Part shown: piece by piece, positions 25,035 to 33,653 of the stretch
Numbering within the stretch: the first letter of the stretch is position 1
Layout of the letters: each line of letters opens with the position of its first letter
Source of the DNA: Thermaerobacter subterraneus DSM 13965
GTDB lineage: Bacteria; Bacillota; Sulfobacillia; Thermaerobacterales; Thermaerobacteraceae
DNA length: 64,000 nucleotides
Direction: 5' to 3'
Assembly (NCBI RefSeq): GCF_000183545.2
Contig: NZ_JH976536.1
Span: 124,001-188,000, forward strand
Notes under the pieces: generated by a model
Told to the model about the DNA's origin: nothing
The model's database searches: none
The model's input: the letters and a program-made list of their open reading frames with translations, nothing else
Position numbers and translations under genes: made by a program

Positions 25035-25312
25035 TGCCGCCAGAGGGGGTGGGGCAGGTGGACCCCCATTCCACCGGCATTGCGGTCGCCGTGCCCCTCA
25101 TCGCCGGCCTGGTGGAACTCCTCAAGCGCCAGGGCATGCCCACCCGGTGGGCGCCGCCCGTGGCGCTGCTTTTGGGCACGGCGCTGTCCCTGGGCTACGC
25201 GGTGGCCGGCCAGACCCTCTGGTTCGAGGCACTGATCCAGGGGCTGGCCCTGGGGCTGGGCAGCATGGGCCTCTACAGCGGGGTCAAGTACTACCGCCGG
25301 CCCCGGGAATGA
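25034..25312 (+). CDS. Small two-helix membrane protein, holin-like
   Basis: A 92-residue protein with two hydrophobic segments (IAVAVPLIAGLVELLK and a longer VALLLGTALSLGYAVAG, then FEALIQGLALGLGSMGLYSGVKYY) and a charged end. The organisation resembles small holins, but such short proteins are hard to place. Its ATG overlaps the spoIVA stop by one base (TGATG), so it is probably translated with spoIVA. Confidence 0.65.
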   Translation: MPPEGVGQVDPHSTGIAVAVPLIAGLVELLKRQGMPTRWAPPVALLLGTALSLGYAVAGQTLWFEALIQGLALGLGSMGLYSGVKYYRRPRE

Positions 25313-25347
25313 GGGCCGGCGGTCTCCTTCCCGGCAGCGGAAGGAAC

Positions 25348-25368
25348 CCGGCGGCACGGGGCCGCCGG
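25348..25368. terminator. Bidirectional hairpin between convergent genes
   Basis: CCGGCGGC and GCCGCCGG pair around an ACGGG loop between the convergent stops at 25312 and 25373. There is no T tract, so termination strength is uncertain. Confidence 0.45.
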
Positions 25369-25372
25369 ATCG

Positions 25373-25855
25373 TCATGCCTGGGTCGGCACCTGGTCCCCC
25401 CCGACCGCCAGCGGGTACTCGGTGATGGTGCCCTCCACGATGCGGAAGGCCCGCAAGACCGGCGGTTCCGAAGCCAGGGAGGCGATCAGGTAGTACGCCT
25501 CGGGGTAGTAGGCGTAGCGCACGTCGGTGGCCGAGGGGTAAGCGGGCGAGCGGGGGTGGCTGTGGAAGATGGCCCACAGTTCCTCGCCGCGCTCCTCCAT
25601 GGTGGTGAAGATCCGCAGCTGGTCCTCCGGATCCACCGTGTAGCGGACGGGGGAGCGGTCGGCGTTCCGCGCGGGGTAGTAGGCCACGGGTTGTCCCTGG
25701 CGCCCGCCCACGATGCCGCAAGCCTCCAGCGGCGCCTCGGCCCGAGCATGGTCCAGCATGGCCGCCACCAGCGCAGGGGGAAGGACCAGCGGGGGAGTGT
25801 CCCCCGCCCCCGCCTCCAGCCCGCCGCGCCCCGGCCCCCCGGGTTTCCCGCTCAC
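25373..25855 (-). CDS. JAMM/MPN+ metalloprotease (Mec+-like)
   Basis: A 160-residue Zn-dependent isopeptidase-fold protein. The JAMM motif is complete: the Glu in EACGIVGG, then FHSHPRSPAYPSATD giving H-S-H-P...S-x-x-D. Bacterial relatives such as Mec+ of Mycobacterium cleave after the GlyGly of a sulfur-carrier protein. GTG 25855 overlaps the stop of the fused sulfur carrier / E1 / rhodanese gene as GTGA, so the two are translationally coupled, which argues strongly for a shared pathway. The first ~25 residues are Gly-rich and non-homologous. Confidence 0.88.
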   Translation of the reverse strand: MSGKPGGPGRGGLEAGAGDTPPLVLPPALVAAMLDHARAEAPLEACGIVGGRQGQPVAYYPARNADRSPVRYTVDPEDQLRIFTTMEERGEELWAIFHSHPRSPAYPSATDVRYAYYPEAYYLIASLASEPPVLRAFRIVEGTITEYPLAVGGDQVPTQA

Positions 25856-27510
25856 CGCCCCGATCCCGCCTCCACGGGCAGCCGGTGATTCCGCCAGGCG
25901 ATCATGCCGCCCTTGAGGTTGTACACCGCCGGGAACCCCGCTTCGTGGAGGAACTCGGCCGCCAGGCGGCTGCGCTCCCCCACCTCGCAGACCATGAGCA
26001 GCGGCCGCTCCGGATCGATCTCCTCCAGCCGGGCCCCCAGCTGGGACAGGGGCAGGAGCCGGGCGCCCGGAATGTGATCGCGCTCGTACTCCCACGGGTC
26101 CCGCACGTCGATGATCTGCACCCGGCCCGCCTCCACCAGGCGCCGCGCCTCCACCGGCGAGAGCTCCGCCGGCCCCTGGCCGGTGCCGGGCAGGGCGGCG
26201 ACCCCGTCCGCGGCCGATTCCCCCTGTGCCGCACGCGCCCCGGGCGCGCCCGCTGCCGCCGGCCGCGCCTGGCCCGCCGCCTGAGCGGCAGCGGGGACCG
26301 GTTCGTCCTGCGGCCGGCTCGCGCCCGTTGCGCCCGGCCGGCCACCGGTGGCGTGCGTCGCCGCCGGCGCGGCCGGGGCGGCCAGGCGCCCGCTGGCCCG
26401 CTGCGCCGTGCTGCCCGGCAGGGGCACGCCGCAGAAGGCCTCGTAGTCGATCAGCTGGGTGATGGTGGGGTGATCCCCGCACACCGGGCAGCCGGGGTTG
26501 CGCTGCCAGTGCAGGATCTGGTAGCTGGCGCTGAGGGCGTCGTAGATGAGAAGCCTCTCTGCCAGGGTCTCACCGATGCCCAGCAGGATCTTGATGGCCT
26601 CCAGCGCCTGGAGCGTCCCCATGTGACCGGCCAGGGCGCCCAGCACCCCCGCCTCCGCGCAGCTGGGCACCATACCGGGCGGCGGCGGGGCGGGGAAGAG
26701 GCAGCGGTAGCAGCCCCGCCCGGGCATGAAGACCGTGGCCTGCGCCTCGAAGCGCAGGATGCTGGCATCCACCAGGGGCTTGCCCAGCAGCACGCAGGCG
26801 TCGTTCACCAGGTAACGGGTGGCGAAGTTGTCGCTGCCGTTGATCACCACATCGTAATCCTTCAGGATCTCCAAAGCGTTCTGGGAGTTGAGGAAGGTGC
26901 GGTGCTCGACCACCCGCACGTCGGGGTTGATGTCCTCCAGGTGGCGCCGGGCCGCCTGGGTCTTGGGCCGCCCCTGGTCGTGGTCGAAGTAGAGGATCTG
27001 CCGGTGGAGGTTGGAGACCTCCACCCGGTCGCCGTCGATGATGCCGATGGTGCCCACGCCGGCCGCGGCCAGGTAGATGGCCGCCGGCGAGCCCAGGGCG
27101 CCGGCCCCCACGATGGCCACCTTGCTGTCCAGCAGCTTGCGCTGGCCCTCGACGCCCACCTCGGGCAGGCGGACGTGGCGGGAGTAGCGCTCCATCTGCT
27201 GCTCGGTGAGGAGAGGCCCGGCGGCCGGCTCGCCCGAGCCGCCCGCCATGGCCGGGATCAGGGCCACCTCGTCGCCGTCCTGCAACGGGGTGTCGGCGCC
27301 CTGCAGGGTCCGGATCTCCCGCTTGTTGACGTAGACGTTGAGATGGTGGGCAATGGCCTCGCCCTCGAAGAGCCGCGGGCGCAGGTCGGGATACCGCTGG
27401 GCCAGTTGCTCGAGGAGCTCCCGGACGGTGGTCGCCTCGACCTGCAAGCGCGCCTCCCCGGTAATGGACCGGTACGGCGTGGGAATGTACACCTCGACCA
27501 CGCGCAACAC
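25852..27510 (-). CDS. Fusion of MoaD/ThiS-like carrier, E1-like enzyme and rhodanese
   Basis: Three domains in one ~552-residue protein. First a ubiquitin-like sulfur carrier (VVEVYIPTPYRSITGEARLQVEATTVRELLEQLAQRYPDL ... ALIPAMAGG). Next a MoeB/ThiF-type E1: ERYSRHVRLPEVGVEGQRKLLDSKVAIVGAGALGS, IIDGDRVEVSNLHRQILY, NGSDNFATRY, zinc pairs CYRC and CPVC, and CAEAGVLGALAG. After a ~90-residue Ala/Gly/Pro linker comes a rhodanese with IIDVRDPWEYERDHIPGA and the active loop CEVGERS. The carrier GlyGly is internal, followed by SGEP. GTG 27510 has CAGGAGGG 5 bases upstream; the frame opens at 27555. A minus-strand TATAGT at 27582-27577 is a possible -10. The JAMM protease gene overlaps its end. Confidence 0.9.
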   Translation of the reverse strand: MLRVVEVYIPTPYRSITGEARLQVEATTVRELLEQLAQRYPDLRPRLFEGEAIAHHLNVYVNKREIRTLQGADTPLQDGDEVALIPAMAGGSGEPAAGPLLTEQQMERYSRHVRLPEVGVEGQRKLLDSKVAIVGAGALGSPAAIYLAAAGVGTIGIIDGDRVEVSNLHRQILYFDHDQGRPKTQAARRHLEDINPDVRVVEHRTFLNSQNALEILKDYDVVINGSDNFATRYLVNDACVLLGKPLVDASILRFEAQATVFMPGRGCYRCLFPAPPPPGMVPSCAEAGVLGALAGHMGTLQALEAIKILLGIGETLAERLLIYDALSASYQILHWQRNPGCPVCGDHPTITQLIDYEAFCGVPLPGSTAQRASGRLAAPAAPAATHATGGRPGATGASRPQDEPVPAAAQAAGQARPAAAGAPGARAAQGESAADGVAALPGTGQGPAELSPVEARRLVEAGRVQIIDVRDPWEYERDHIPGARLLPLSQLGARLEEIDPERPLLMVCEVGERSRLAAEFLHEAGFPAVYNLKGGMIAWRNHRLPVEAGSGR

Positions 27511-27613
27511 CTCGCCCTCCTGGGGGTCGACGGCGGCGGCGCCGCCCGAAGCCACCCAAATACAATCTCACTGACTACTATACATGGAATTGGCGGCGAT
27601 GAGGAAGGTATAG

Positions 27614-27646
27614 CAAAACCCCGCGGGATGGACCCGCGGGGTTTTG
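27614..27646 (-). terminator. Terminator downstream of tRNA-Pro
   Basis: A perfect 14-bp stem (CAAAACCCCGCGGG with CCCGCGGGGTTTTG, loop of 5) lies directly after the tRNA 3' end on the minus strand and supplies a T-rich arm in both directions. Confidence 0.9.
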
Positions 27647-27649
27647 CGG

Positions 27650-27724
27650 TCGGGCTGCCCGGATTTGAACCGGGGACCTCTACCACCCCAAGGTAGCGCG
27701 CTAACCAAGCTGCGCCACAGCCCG
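27650..27724 (-). tRNA. tRNA-Pro (anticodon GGG)
   Basis: On the minus strand CGGGCTG pairs with CAGCCCG as acceptor stem, starting with C1-G72, typical of bacterial tRNA-Pro, and followed by A73. The D arm, the anticodon stem CTACC/GGTAG with loop TTGGGGT (anticodon GGG), and the T arm CCCGG-TTCAAAT-CCGGG are all complete. A full CCA is not encoded. Confidence 0.96.
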
Positions 27725-27740
27725 CCACGAACTCGACGCC

Positions 27741-27769
27741 ATTCTAGCACGGGCTTCCCGATCCCGCAA
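27741..27769 (-). promoter_or_regulatory. Promoter of tRNA-Pro
   Basis: On the minus strand TTGCGG (27769-27764), a 17-base spacer and TAGAAT (27746-27741) precede the tRNA by about 16 bases. Spacing and position are ideal for a sigma-A promoter. Confidence 0.75.
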
Positions 27770-28030
27770 CACGGTCCCTGCCACCCCGCCACCCGCCGGC
27801 GACCGGCGCCGGCAGGTACCGGGCTGCCCGGGTCGCCGCCGCGCCGGGCAGGCCGCCCGGCACAGGGGCGGTCCCGGCCGCCACGGCGCGCCGGGTGGAA
27901 CCTCGCGGGAGCCGGCCGGCGGAGCCGGCGGGCCCGGTCCCCGGCCGGCCAGGTCCCGGCCAGGGGCGGCGCCCGGGCGCTGCATAGAGCCGCCCGGCCG
28001 GGGGCATCTTCTGGCAGGGAGGTCCAGCGC
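27770..28030. other. Non-coding stretch before the glycosyltransferase gene
   Basis: With the tRNA promoter this makes a ~306-base gap. I see no gene; it contains several GC-rich imperfect inverted repeats without T tracts. A GGCAGGGAGG ribosome site ends it. Confidence 0.5.
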
Positions 28031-29173
28031 ATGCACCGGCACCCTTGCCCGGATGAACCGTCTTCGCCCTCGGGCGGCACCATCTGGTGGCTGGCCGGCC
28101 CCGCGGCCGGCGGGGTCGGGACCTACGTGGAGGCGGTGGGGCGCCAGCTGGTCGCGGCCGGCGCCAGCTGCCGCCTGATCACCGTGCCGGCCGGCGGGTC
28201 CTCGGCCTGGGGCGCCCTGCGCGCCCTGGGTGCCCAGCTGCGCCACCAGGCCGGCTCGCCCCGCCTGATCCATGCCCACGGCCTGAAGGCGGCCCTGGCC
28301 GCCTCCCTGGCGTGCCCCCGGGTTCCGCTGGTCATGACCCTCCATACCTTTCCCACCGGCTGGTGGCAGCGGCAGGTGGCCCGCTGGGTGGCGCGCCGCT
28401 GCCGGGCCGTGGTGGCCGTCTCCCGGGCGCTGGCCACCTGGGCCGCCGTGGCGGGGATCGTCCCGGCTGCGGCCCCCGGCCGGCCGGCCCAGGTCCACGT
28501 CCTGGTCCCGCCCCTGCAACGCGTTGGGACGGCGCTCCTGCCGCGCCAGCGGGCGCGCCGGGAACTGGCCCTGCCCGACGTGGGCCCGGTGGTGGGCACC
28601 ATCGCACGCCTCAGCCGGGAGAAGGGCGTCGACGTGCTGCTGCGCGCCGTGGCCCTGGTCCACCGTCACGGGTTGCCCGTGACCTGCCTGGTCATCGGTG
28701 CGGGGCCTGACGAACCGGCCCTGCGCCGGCTGGCCGGGCGGCTGGGCATCGGCGCCTGGGTGCGCTGGGCCGGCCACCGCCAGGAGGCGGCCCGCTGGCT
28801 GCGGGCCGTGGACGTCTACGTCCAGCCGTCCCGCCAGGAGGCATACGGCCTGGCGGCGGCGGAAGCCATGGCTGCGGCCTGCCCGGTGGTGGTCAGCCGG
28901 ACCGGTGGCCTGGAGGATCTGGTCCGCGACGGCATCGACGGCCGCCTGGTACCCCCCGGTGATCCCGTGGTGCTGGCCCGGGTCCTCTTCGGCCTCCTGC
29001 GCGACGAGGCGGCGCGGCACCGCCTGGCCCGGGCGGCAGCCGCCAGGGCGAGCCGCTGGCCTGACGCAGCGCAGGTTGCCCGGCAGCACCTGCAGCTGTA
29101 CGGCCAGCTGGCGACCCCGCCGGCCGCGGCCCGCCGCACCGGCCGGCTCCATCCGGCGGAGGAGAGGCGGTGA
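28031..29173 (+). CDS. Glycosyltransferase family 4 protein
   Basis: A 380-residue GT-B glycosyltransferase. The N-terminal acceptor domain has AGPAAGGVGTYVEAVGRQLVAAGASCRLITVP and IHAHGLKAALAASLA. The donor domain shows VVGTIARLSREKGVDVLLRAVALV, LVIGAGPDEPALRRLAGRLG, and the E-x7-E motif in QEAYGLAAAEAMAAACPVVVSRTGGLEDLVRDGIDG. Such enzymes transfer a nucleotide-sugar residue to lipids or polysaccharides at the inner membrane. ATG 28031 follows GCAGGGAGG. Its stop overlaps the start of the large membrane protein as GTGA. Confidence 0.9.
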   Translation: MHRHPCPDEPSSPSGGTIWWLAGPAAGGVGTYVEAVGRQLVAAGASCRLITVPAGGSSAWGALRALGAQLRHQAGSPRLIHAHGLKAALAASLACPRVPLVMTLHTFPTGWWQRQVARWVARRCRAVVAVSRALATWAAVAGIVPAAAPGRPAQVHVLVPPLQRVGTALLPRQRARRELALPDVGPVVGTIARLSREKGVDVLLRAVALVHRHGLPVTCLVIGAGPDEPALRRLAGRLGIGAWVRWAGHRQEAARWLRAVDVYVQPSRQEAYGLAAAEAMAAACPVVVSRTGGLEDLVRDGIDGRLVPPGDPVVLARVLFGLLRDEAARHRLARAAAARASRWPDAAQVARQHLQLYGQLATPPAAARRTGRLHPAEERR

Positions 29174-32130
29174 CCGTGGCCCCTTCCGCGCGCACGGCTT
29201 CCGGTGCCGGCTCCCGGCCAGGCGCCGCGGCGGGTTCCTCCTCGACCCCCGGCCCGTTCCCCCCAGGTGCCCCCGGCCGCGCGGCCCCCGGGCCCCGGTC
29301 GCGGGCGAGGGCCGGCGATCCGCGCACCCCGCCGGCGGCCCGGCGGGTGGCCGCGGTGCTCCTGGTGGCGGGGCTGCTGGCTGCGGGAACGGGCCTGACC
29401 GCCCGCCAGCTGCAAGGTACCCTGGGCGGAGCCGGGAGGTTGGTCCTGGATGAAGGCCGCCCGTGGGTCGCGCCCGCCGCACCGCCCGGCCAGGGTACGC
29501 AGCGCCGCGTGGTGACCCTGGTGACGGCCCCCGGCCTCGACCTGGCCCTGCTCCACCGCCTGGCGGCCACCGACCCCACGTGGCAGAGCCTGCTCCAGGG
29601 GGCCGCCGCAGGCCTCATGACAGCCCACACCGGGGGTTATTACGGGCGCGAGGCGGCGTACCTGACCCTGGGGGCCGGGGCGCGGGCCGTCAGCGGCCCC
29701 ACGGCCGGCTGGGTGCTCCCTGGCGACCAGGTGCTGGCGCCGGGGACGGCCGCCAGCCTGTTCGACCGCTGGTGGCCCGGCCCCTCGGGCACGCCGCCCG
29801 GGGCGGAACCCGCCCTGGCCGGCAGCCCGGCCCCGGCCTCCGGGACGGAGGGGGTCCGGGGCTCGCCGGAAAGGAACGGCGGAGCGCAGGCGGCCGGTGG
29901 GCCGGAGGCCGGGGTGGAGGCCGCAGGCGACGGGGCCGCGGGCGGGGCGGCAGCGAGCACGGGTCTTCCCGGGCTGCCACCTGTGGTGCACTGGGGCGGG
30001 CACGCCCTGCAGCGTGCCAACCAGGATCTGGATCACCCCGTGCCCCTGGGGTCCCTGGCCGCCGCCCTGCACGCAGCGGGCCTGAAGGTGGCCGCCCTGG
30101 GCAACGCCGACCTGCCCTCGGGTCCCTGGGCCTCGGCCCGCCCCGGCGCCGCGCTGCTGGCGGCCGACGGCCGCGGCCGGGTCGACCTCGGCCTGGTCGA
30201 CGGCCGCGCCCTCGAACCCGATCCTTCTTTCCCCGGCGGCTGGCGGACCCGGTGGGACACGGTTCTGGACGCCTGGGCGCTGGCGCGCCGGCAGGCCGCC
30301 CTGGTGGTGGTAGAGGAAGGGGACCTGGCCCGGCTGGAGGACCTGGCGCCGCTCCTGCCCGCCGGCACCCTGGAAACGGCCCGGTGGGAGGCGGCCCGCC
30401 GGCTGGGACGGGCGCTGGCGGTCATGCGAGCGGGCCTGGGCCCCGAAGACCGGCTGATCCTGCTGAACCCGGCCCCCGGCAGCGAGGCCCGGGCCACGGG
30501 CGAGACCCTGATGCCCGTCATCACCTGGGGGGCGGGCTCCGGCCTGCTGGCCAGCCCGTCCACGCGCCGGGCCGGCGTGGTGGCCAACACCGACCTGGCG
30601 CCCATGATCGCGGCCCACCTGGCGGCGCCGCCCCACCCCGCCTGGGTAGGGCGGCCCTGGCTGGTGGTGCCCGGCGAAGGGCCGCCGGGGGCCGAGGCGC
30701 TGGCCGGCCTCCACCGGCTCGATGCCGGCCTGGTGGTCAACTACCAGCGGCGAGCCGCCTTCATCCGCCTGTTCGTGGGAGCGGGCCTGGTGTTGACGGC
30801 CGGCCCGCTGCTCGGCCTCTGGCGCCGCAGCCGCCGGCTGGGCCGCTGGGTGCAGCCCCTGCTGGCCCTGGCCGCCTTCCCCCTGGCCAACCTCCTGTTG
30901 CCGGCCTGGCCTGCCGGACCGGGGTGGAGCTGGTGGTCCGGGACGCCGTCGGTGTTGCTGGCGGCGCTTTTGGCCGTCGCCCTGGCGGCCCTGGCCCGGC
31001 GCCTGGCGGGGTCGACCCTGGGGGCCTTCGGCGCCGTAGGGTTCTGGACGGCGGTGGTGACGGTGGCCGACGCCCTGGCCGGGGCCTGGCTGGCCCAGCT
31101 GACGCCCTTCGGCTATTCGCCCATCGGTGGCGCGCGCTTCTACGGCATCGGCAACGAGTACATGGGGGTGCTGATCGGCTCGGCGGCGGTGGCCGCTGCC
31201 GCCTGGGCGGAGATGCGCCGGCGGGCGGCCGCGGCGGCGCCCGGTCACCGCCGGCGGCCCGGGTGGCAACCGGCCCGGCCGCCCATGCCCGGCCAGCCGC
31301 CCGCCGGCAGGTCAGGCCGCCCGTCGGCAGGCGCCGCGGCGGTGTGGCTGGCGGACCCGAAGAGACTCGCCACCTGGTGGCGGCTGCCCGCGGCACTGGG
31401 GGTTCCGCTGACCCTGGGGGCCGTCGCCGCCGTCCTCGCCAGCCCCCGGCTGGGCAGCAACTTCGGCGGCGCCCTGTCGGCCGCCGTGGCGGCCTGCGGG
31501 CCCGCCCTGGCGTCGGCCCTGGCCGCCCGCCGGCAGCGCTTGCGCCGGCGGGCGGCGGCCGGGTTCCTCCTCCTGGGGGCGCCGGTGGCAGCCGGGCTGC
31601 TGATGGCCCTGTGGGACCGCCAGCTGGGTGCGGGGGCGACCCACGTCCTGGCCACCTGGGAGCAGGTGGAGAGCGTGGGACCCGGCGCCCTGGCGGACGT
31701 GGTGGTGCGCAAGATCGGCATGAACCTGCGACTGATGCGTTACACCAACTGGAGCTACCTATTTGTCATGCTGGTCTTCGCCTATGCCTTCGTCATCTAC
31801 CGGCGCGCGGCAGTGGTACGCCGGCTGGAGCGAAGCGCGCCCGAAGCCGTGCGGGGGCTGGCGGCCGTGGCGGCAGGCAGCCTGGCGGCCCTGCTCCTGA
31901 ACGACAGCGGCATCGTGGCGGCCGCCACCACCCTGGTCTACGGGGCCACCCTGCTGCTGGCCCTGGCCGCCGGCCTGGAGAGCCCCGGCACGGCGCCCTT
32001 GTCCGCCGGCCCGCCCGAAACGGGCGCGGCCCCGCGGCCGGCCCTTCCCGCAGGATCCCAGGGGCCGGCGGCGTCCGGCCGGGGCCAGGCACCGGGCAGC
32101 CGCGGCGTCGCCCCCGATCCCGGGCGGTAA
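29170..32130 (+). CDS. Large membrane protein with alkaline-phosphatase-like ectodomain
   Basis: A 986-residue protein. A Pro/Ala-rich start leads to one transmembrane helix (VAAVLLVAGLLAAGTGL, near residues 59-75). The outer part (to about residue 525) has VVTLVTAPGLDLALLHRLA, a Gly-rich insertion, LILLNPAPGSEARATGETLMPVITWGAGSG and VVANTDLAPMIAAHL, which recall alkaline phosphatase / sulfatase folds, though metal ligands are not clearly present. The C-terminal half holds roughly ten helices with FGYSPIGGARFYGIGNEYMGVLIGS, GSNFGGALSAAVAA and LLNDSGIVAAATTLVYG. GTG 29170 overlaps the glycosyltransferase stop, suggesting envelope polysaccharide work. Function unknown. Confidence 0.75.
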   Translation: MTVAPSARTASGAGSRPGAAAGSSSTPGPFPPGAPGRAAPGPRSRARAGDPRTPPAARRVAAVLLVAGLLAAGTGLTARQLQGTLGGAGRLVLDEGRPWVAPAAPPGQGTQRRVVTLVTAPGLDLALLHRLAATDPTWQSLLQGAAAGLMTAHTGGYYGREAAYLTLGAGARAVSGPTAGWVLPGDQVLAPGTAASLFDRWWPGPSGTPPGAEPALAGSPAPASGTEGVRGSPERNGGAQAAGGPEAGVEAAGDGAAGGAAASTGLPGLPPVVHWGGHALQRANQDLDHPVPLGSLAAALHAAGLKVAALGNADLPSGPWASARPGAALLAADGRGRVDLGLVDGRALEPDPSFPGGWRTRWDTVLDAWALARRQAALVVVEEGDLARLEDLAPLLPAGTLETARWEAARRLGRALAVMRAGLGPEDRLILLNPAPGSEARATGETLMPVITWGAGSGLLASPSTRRAGVVANTDLAPMIAAHLAAPPHPAWVGRPWLVVPGEGPPGAEALAGLHRLDAGLVVNYQRRAAFIRLFVGAGLVLTAGPLLGLWRRSRRLGRWVQPLLALAAFPLANLLLPAWPAGPGWSWWSGTPSVLLAALLAVALAALARRLAGSTLGAFGAVGFWTAVVTVADALAGAWLAQLTPFGYSPIGGARFYGIGNEYMGVLIGSAAVAAAAWAEMRRRAAAAAPGHRRRPGWQPARPPMPGQPPAGRSGRPSAGAAAVWLADPKRLATWWRLPAALGVPLTLGAVAAVLASPRLGSNFGGALSAAVAACGPALASALAARRQRLRRRAAAGFLLLGAPVAAGLLMALWDRQLGAGATHVLATWEQVESVGPGALADVVVRKIGMNLRLMRYTNWSYLFVMLVFAYAFVIYRRAAVVRRLERSAPEAVRGLAAVAAGSLAALLLNDSGIVAAATTLVYGATLLLALAAGLESPGTAPLSAGPPETGAAPRPALPAGSQGPAASGRGQAPGSRGVAPDPGR

Positions 32131-32298
32131 TCTCTGCCCGCCGTCCACCGGCGCCCCAGGACGGCAGTCCCACCAGCAATCCCTCCACGGCGCCTGCCGG
32201 TCGCCGCCCGCCGACAAGGACAACGGCCGGCAACCGGCACCCCCGGCGTTGACGCCCCGGATCCCGCTCCACCGGTGAAGATCGGTGCCGCCATGTTG
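32131..32298. other. Non-coding leader region before speH promoter
   Basis: Part of a 315-base gap. No gene or strong terminator seen; it ends in the speH promoter at 32299. Confidence 0.5.
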
Positions 32299-32326
32299 TT
32301 GACACGGCGGGGCAGGTTGCTACAAT
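32299..32326 (+). promoter_or_regulatory. Sigma-A promoter of speH
   Basis: A perfect TTGACA (32299-32304) and TACAAT (32321-32326) with a 16-base spacer. Transcription would leave a ~110-base leader before the speH start at 32446. Confidence 0.85.
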
Positions 32327-32445
32327 GAATCCTGGTTCTCATGGACCGGGCCGGGGAATCCGCTTTTTCAGGCGGGTTCCCGAAACTGACGCCGTCAGGC
32401 GGCGGAAAGGTTGTGAAATTCGGTCACGAAAAGGGGGCGAGGCGC

Positions 32446-32850
32446 ATGCGGGCGCTCGGGCGGCACATCTTGGCCGAGGCATACGATTGCGACCCGGCGG
32501 TGCTGGATGACGTGAATCTGGTGGAGTCGATCATGGTAGAGGCGGCACTGGCCGCCGGGGCCGAGATTCGTCAGGTCGCCTTCCACAAGTTCGCCCCCCA
32601 GGGCGTCAGTGGGGTCGTGGTGATCTCGGAGTCCCACCTGACGATCCACACGTGGCCGGAGTTGGGTTACGCCGCCATCGACGTCTTCACCTGCGGGGAC
32701 CACGTCGATCCGTGGGACGCGTGCCACTACATCTTCGAGCACCTGCGGGCGGGGCGCGTCGCGGCATCGGAAACCCAGCGGGGCATTCTGGACGAACAGG
32801 ACAGCCCTAGGCTGCAGCCGGTGGCCCTGCGCCGGGACGCGGCGGGTTGA
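32446..32850 (+). CDS. speH: S-adenosylmethionine decarboxylase proenzyme
   Basis: A 134-residue class 1B AdoMet decarboxylase that makes the aminopropyl donor for spermidine. It reads [87 protein letters not shown]. Self-cleavage before the Ser of SESHLTIH makes the pyruvoyl cofactor. ATG 32446 after AAGGGGGCGAGG matches the family start exactly; the frame is open further upstream. Polyamine synthesis from its product releases methylthioadenosine, which the enzymes 1-4 kb downstream can process. Confidence 0.95.
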   Translation: MRALGRHILAEAYDCDPAVLDDVNLVESIMVEAALAAGAEIRQVAFHKFAPQGVSGVVVISESHLTIHTWPELGYAAIDVFTCGDHVDPWDACHYIFEHLRAGRVAASETQRGILDEQDSPRLQPVALRRDAAG

Positions 32851-32881
32851 CTGGTGACCGCCACACCCCGGGCGGGGCGGC

Positions 32882-32912
32882 AGAAGTGCGGGTTCCCCGC
32901 ACTTCTTTTTTT
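32882..32912 (+). terminator. Rho-independent terminator of speH
   Basis: AGAAGTGCGGG and CCCGCACTTCT form an 11-bp stem with a TTC loop, followed by TTTTTT. Confidence 0.95.
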
Positions 32913-33086
32913 GCCCTCCAGGGCATCCTGAAACTGGTACCCCTTCAGCCGGCCTTGCCAGGGCCGGGCGGCGGCTGTGCCGCCGGCCGGTGCCGGTCCG
33001 CATCCAAGGGCCGGCCGGGCCGCGCCTGGGGCGGGCCCGGTGGGACGCCAAGCCTGCAAGCACACAGCCTGTAAGGAGGAGTGGCC

Positions 33087-33542
33087 GTGGAACGCACCTT
33101 CGTCATGGTCAAGCCCGACGGCGTCCAGCGCGGCCTGGTGGGCGAGATCATCGCGCGGCTGGAGCGCAAGGGCCTCAAGCTGGTTGGGCTCAAGATGGTC
33201 CAGGTCAGTGAGGAACTGGCCCGCCGCCACTACGCGGCCCATGAGGGAAAGCCCTTCTTCCCGGGGCTGATCCGCTTCATCACCTCGGCACCGGTGGTGG
33301 CCATGGTTTGGGAGGGCCGGGAGGCCGTCAACGTGGTGCGCAATCTCATGGGTCCCACCGACGGGGCCAAGGCCGCGCCCGGCACCATCCGCGGCGACCT
33401 GGCCAACGACATCGGCTTCAACCTGGTGCACGGCAGCGACTCCCTCGAGAGCGCCCGGCAGGAGATCGAGCTCTGGTTCCGGCAGGATGAACTCATCGAC
33501 TGGGAAAATCATAGGGAGGCCTGGCTGTACGACCGCAGCTGA
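33087..33542 (+). CDS. ndk: Nucleoside diphosphate kinase
   Basis: A 151-residue NDP kinase that balances nucleoside triphosphates. It begins [36 protein letters not shown] and carries [37 protein letters not shown] and the active-site His in [16 protein letters not shown], ending [16 protein letters not shown] 33087 lies 6 bases after AAGGAGGA; GTG 33081 directly abuts that site and is less likely. The length is standard. Confidence 0.96.
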   Translation: MERTFVMVKPDGVQRGLVGEIIARLERKGLKLVGLKMVQVSEELARRHYAAHEGKPFFPGLIRFITSAPVVAMVWEGREAVNVVRNLMGPTDGAKAAPGTIRGDLANDIGFNLVHGSDSLESARQEIELWFRQDELIDWENHREAWLYDRS

Positions 33543-33653
33543 GCCATCGCCGGCAGCGGGGTGCCGGGGATCCGGGCCGGTTCATCACGGTGTCCTTGCG
33601 GGGCCGAACCGGCCCGGCCGGGCCTGCGCTGCCGGGTGCGACGGAGGCCGTCC

